A stretch of DNA of 64,000 bases from Bacillus sp. PK3_68 (lineage in GTDB: Bacteria > Bacillota > Bacilli > Bacillales > Domibacillaceae), in the NCBI RefSeq assembly GCF_003600835.1, contig NZ_NQYC01000001.1, forward strand, positions 1,692,001 through 1,756,000. The letters are read 5' to 3'. A program made the translations under genes and the position numbers. Position 1 is the stretch's first letter. Every line of letters begins with the position of its first letter. The notes beneath the pieces are model-generated. The model saw only the letters and a program-made list of their open reading frames with translations. It ran no database searches and was not told the origin of the DNA. Shown piece after piece: positions 61,356 through 64,000 of this stretch.

Positions 61356-62327
61356 TTGCAAAAATTGATTTGGCTTTTATTTATTACTTTCATTTTAACT
61401 GCGTTTCCTGCCGAAGCAGCTGATAATAAAAAAGACGAGCAGATGTATCAAAAACGGATGGAATTGTTTAAAAAAATGGAAGCAGCTACTGCTATTCCAT
61501 GGTATTATTTTGCCGGCATGGACCAATACGAAAGAAATTTACGATTTGTCCGCAAAGATTTGCCTGAACCGGGCACTATCTCTATTCATATACCCGAGAG
61601 CAAATGGGCTGGTCCACTAAACCCTAATCAAAAGGATAAGAATCCCGGCACTATTGCAGTTTTTCAAGGACTAGGTGTAGACGGAGATGGCGATCAGAAA
61701 GCCGATCGCCTAAATGGCGAGGATGTACTTGCTGCAATTGGGCGTTATCTCCTTACCTATGGAACGGATCACGATAATATCAAAATTGCTCTCTGGCGCT
61801 ATTATGGACGTGACAAAGCAGTTAGCATCATCACCGGCAACGCTAAAATGTATAAAGAGTTTGGAAAGCTTGATCTGCAAGAAAAGGCCTTTCCTCTTCC
61901 CCGCCGTTTTAATTACACTTTTAAGAATACATGGGGAGACGCACGCGGCTGGGGAGGGCGCCGCATTCATGAAGGAACAGACATTTTTGCCGATTATGGT
62001 GTCCCTGTCCGTTCTACTTCTTACGGAATTGTTGAAATGAAAGGGTGGAACCGTTACGGAGGCTGGCGGGTCGGCATTCGGGACATCAACAATACGTATC
62101 ATTACTACGCACATTTAAATGGCTTTGCTAAAGACTTAACACTGGGTAAAATCGTTAAACCCGGCACCGTGATCGGTGGAGTGGGAAGCACCGGATATGG
62201 ACCTCCTGGTACCTCAGGAAAATTCCCCCCACATCTTCATTATGGAATGTATAAGGACAATGGACGTACGGAATGGTCCTTTGATCCTTATCCTCACTTG
62301 AGGCAATGGGAAAGAGCCGGCTCCTGA
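61356..62327 (+). CDS. lytH: LytH-type M23 peptidase (YunA)
   Basis: A 323-residue secreted protein with a Sec signal peptide (residues 1-21, ending EAA). A helical part follows, then an M23 peptidase domain with the zinc motifs RRIHEGTD (His205, Asp209) and HLHYG (His293, His295). B. subtilis LytH trims spore-cortex peptides to single L-Ala. The start is a TTG at 61356 with a GGGAGAG RBS. It contains an intact C6 run (62225-62230), relevant to the homopolymer question. Confidence 0.92.
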   Translation: MQKLIWLLFITFILTAFPAEAADNKKDEQMYQKRMELFKKMEAATAIPWYYFAGMDQYERNLRFVRKDLPEPGTISIHIPESKWAGPLNPNQKDKNPGTIAVFQGLGVDGDGDQKADRLNGEDVLAAIGRYLLTYGTDHDNIKIALWRYYGRDKAVSIITGNAKMYKEFGKLDLQEKAFPLPRRFNYTFKNTWGDARGWGGRRIHEGTDIFADYGVPVRSTSYGIVEMKGWNRYGGWRVGIRDINNTYHYYAHLNGFAKDLTLGKIVKPGTVIGGVGSTGYGPPGTSGKFPPHLHYGMYKDNGRTEWSFDPYPHLRQWERAGS

Positions 62328-62344
62328 TGAAGGAGCCGGTTTTA
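62314..62344 (+). terminator. Terminator of lytH
   Basis: GCCGGCTCC / GGAGCCGG is followed by T4. The stem begins inside the last codons. Confidence 0.75.
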
Positions 62345-62412
62345 AGATCGCCTTGACTGATCACTTTCTACACGTAGGAGAGAAAAATATCTCTTTCTTA
62401 CAGCTCAGCAGT

Positions 62413-63167
62413 TTATTTCTTCTTTGAAGGCAATTCAATAGAAGGAGACATTCCGCCGCCGCCATTATAGAAATCCGGTACCTCACCAGGGACAATTCCC
62501 ATAGCGACCGGTATATCCTGTACAACTGTTGTCATCTCAGTAGCGAATGGAACAATAATTTGTACATTTACCTCTACTTCAATAAACACTTCTACATATG
62601 CATTGTTAATGCCATATGGCTTTACATTCGATTTGACATTTGATGTTACCTCACCGATAGCATGAAAGCGAATGGGGATTTTAGGTCCCAAGTTGCCAAG
62701 CAGAACATTGTTTGTCACTTGACCAAGAGGAACATAGTAGACAATCCCATCGGTGCGATTTGTTTGATCAGTTTCAATTTCCACATCAGATAAAATCTCC
62801 AGCGCTTGCAAATTGCCCCGCTCTGCCTCCTTTAAATTTAGTTGAACGAGGTTGGTTGTTTCAGCCATCACCCTGTTAATAATTTTCGCATTTAGCTTTG
62901 TCATCGAAGGGTTTTTCGGATCGCTTTCAATAATGTCATTAATGTCCATTACACTGGCGACCTTTTTGTTAATTGCTTTATTAATGACCATAGCAGCAAT
63001 TTTTTTGTTTCTGCATGAGCATAACCAATTAAAGTTGGTTTTACATTTTTATTGATGATCCACAAACTTGCAGCTGTTGAAAAAGTAAATAAAACAAGTG
63101 TAATTAAGAATACATAGCGAAGAGGGAGCGGCCCTCTTTTCGATCTCCACCTTTTTTGTGCAGCCAA
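62413..63167 (-). pseudogene. yunB: Sporulation protein YunB, frameshifted in an A run
   Basis: The N-terminal part (KRGPLPLRYVFLITLVLF, a membrane segment) ends HAETKK and loses frame. The C-terminal part continues with MVINKAINKKVASV, PLGQVTNNVLLGNLGPKIP, VKPYGINNAYVEVFIEVEV and EVPDFYNGGG. The break is at the T7 run 63000-63006 (A7 in coding sense); eight A give ETKKIAAMVINK and an intact protein of about 250 residues. YunB is required at a late stage of spore formation in B. subtilis. One base missing in a homopolymer again suggests a sequencing error. Confidence 0.88.
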
Positions 63168-63227
63168 AAAAATCCCTCCTTCTTAGCTAATCTATGCTAA
63201 AAAAAGGAAGGATCATGCAACAAAGTT

Positions 63228-64000
63228 TCATTCCTTGCCGTGAAAACCGTAGTGGAGCAATTTCCATTCCATGACGTCCCGCAGAAACTCTGGCATAAAA
63301 TGTTTTTTATTCGGTGACCGGTACAGTTCAGGGAAAAATTGTCCGTAGGCAAACATATCCAATGTGGCGATCTTATATTGCTTACTATCCACGATGTCTT
63401 CCTGATTAATCTTAAAGCTGTAGCGCTCCATATCCACGCTTAAGTGATCATATACAAACCGTCCCATTACTTTTCCTCTAAAGCCCAGTCCCTTGATCGG
63501 CAGATGAGGCCATTTCTCATCCGTTGTCTGCTTGAGTACTTCCTTTAACTCTGCTCCTGAAATTTCAATAATACAAGGATTAATCGGATGGGGGAGCATT
63601 CGGTGAATATCATATTTCGTGACGGTACCAGCCTGGAGGCCACCAAGAAAGAGACCAGCATTTAACAATGCTCCGTCTGCCTTGCACCATTCCCTAAGCG
63701 CCTCACAAAGCAGCTGGGGAAGCTCTGATGGAGCAAACCAATCACTCGTTAACGGAGCCGGTAAAGAGATAACCGGTTGACTGAGCGCTCTCTTCCCCTC
63801 TTGTTCATACCCCTCTATCTCCTGCTGTTCATTGATTGGTGCCGGCAATTCTTCTGCTGTGCTATATACACGTGCTTTCTTTTCAAGAATTTGCTTTTTT
63901 TCCATGTCTACTTGAAGCATAACGTGCCCCACATAATAACCAAATCGACCAGCTGCGGCAAGCAGTGTGTTCTCCATCCTTTTGCCTTCATGAAGCAAAT
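63228..64000 (-). CDS. yunD: Bifunctional metallophosphatase/5'-nucleotidase, YunD (C-terminal part)
   Basis: The reading frame is open at the right window edge, so the N-terminal metallophosphatase domain lies outside. The visible 257 residues are the 5'-nucleotidase C-terminal domain: GALLNAGLFLGGLQAGTVTK, MLPHPINPCIIEISGAELKE, and YKIATLDMFAYGQFFPEL. It would hydrolyse nucleotides or UDP-sugars. No signal can be judged. It follows yunB on the same strand as in B. subtilis, where yunC lies between. Confidence 0.85.
   Translation of the reverse strand, partial: LLHEGKRMENTLLAAAGRFGYYVGHVMLQVDMEKKQILEKKARVYSTAEELPAPINEQQEIEGYEQEGKRALSQPVISLPAPLTSDWFAPSELPQLLCEALREWCKADGALLNAGLFLGGLQAGTVTKYDIHRMLPHPINPCIIEISGAELKEVLKQTTDEKWPHLPIKGLGFRGKVMGRFVYDHLSVDMERYSFKINQEDIVDSKQYKIATLDMFAYGQFFPELYRSPNKKHFMPEFLRDVMEWKLLHYGFHGKE

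Noticed and set aside
1-64000. Insertion sequences, prophage, CRISPR arrays, rRNA or tRNA genes
   Set aside because: No transposase, integrase, phage genes, spaced direct repeats or structural RNA genes were seen on either strand.

Overview
The window is a chromosomal segment of an endospore-forming, low-GC Gram-positive bacterium of the Bacillaceae. Sporulation genes (a gerA-type operon, yutH, yunB, lytH and a YhcN/YlaJ lipoprotein), Bacillus-type ribosome binding sites with ATG/GTG/TTG starts and long stretches of gene order shared with Bacillus subtilis all point there. The species cannot be named. No rRNA, tRNA, transposase, prophage or CRISPR array was seen.

Layout. 1-3.3 kb: arginine/ornithine catabolism (rocD, a decayed rocA, and a RocR-type sigma-54 activator lacking the GAFTGA loop). 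3.7-12 kb: a yug-like block (yugI, alaT-alaR, yugE, patB) interrupted by a YerD-type glutamate synthase-like gene, an SDR gene and a LysP-type permease. A candidate small RNA lies at about 4.23-4.34 kb. 12-15.1 kb: the queCDE operon behind a preQ1-I riboswitch, a small membrane protein and a lipoprotein PPIase. 15.2-19.2 kb: kapB, kapD, pbpD, yufK. 19.6-25.4 kb: the seven-gene Mrp antiporter operon. 25.4-29.7 kb: a DUF2188 protein, a YuxO thioesterase, an NhaC antiporter with a strong sigma-54 promoter, and YuiF. 30-37 kb: pepA, a molybdopterin oxidoreductase with a C-terminal LysM-like domain, an unknown 140-residue protein, an AlsS-like TPP enzyme and a BtuF-like protein. 37.5-44.8 kb: yuiB, yuiA, yumB, a second SDR, a DUF1287 protein, a YbaK protein, yutM, a DUF2225 protein, yuzB, yutJ. 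44.9-52.9 kb: an inserted block of a ger operon plus a gabT-gabR-gabD cluster. 53-64 kb: the yuzD-yutI-...-yutC-lipA-lytH-yunB-yunD block.

How the parts work together. Three sodium/proton antiport systems (Mrp, NhaC, YuiF) lie within 10 kb, suggesting life with high Na+ or alkaline pH. The segment is rich in amino-acid catabolism (RocD, AlaT, PatB, GabT/GabD, LysP), and sigma-54 control recurs. There are two good -24/-12 promoters (nhaC and gabT), two sigma-54-type activators, and a striking double palindrome upstream of the gabT promoter.

Data quality. Four genes (queC, the PPIase, the btuF-like gene, yunB) are each broken by one missing base in a homopolymer run (G5, G5, C6, A7 in coding sense). 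This looks more like homopolymer under-calling than biology. rocA, in contrast, carries a stop, frame damage and a large deletion, and looks genuinely decayed.
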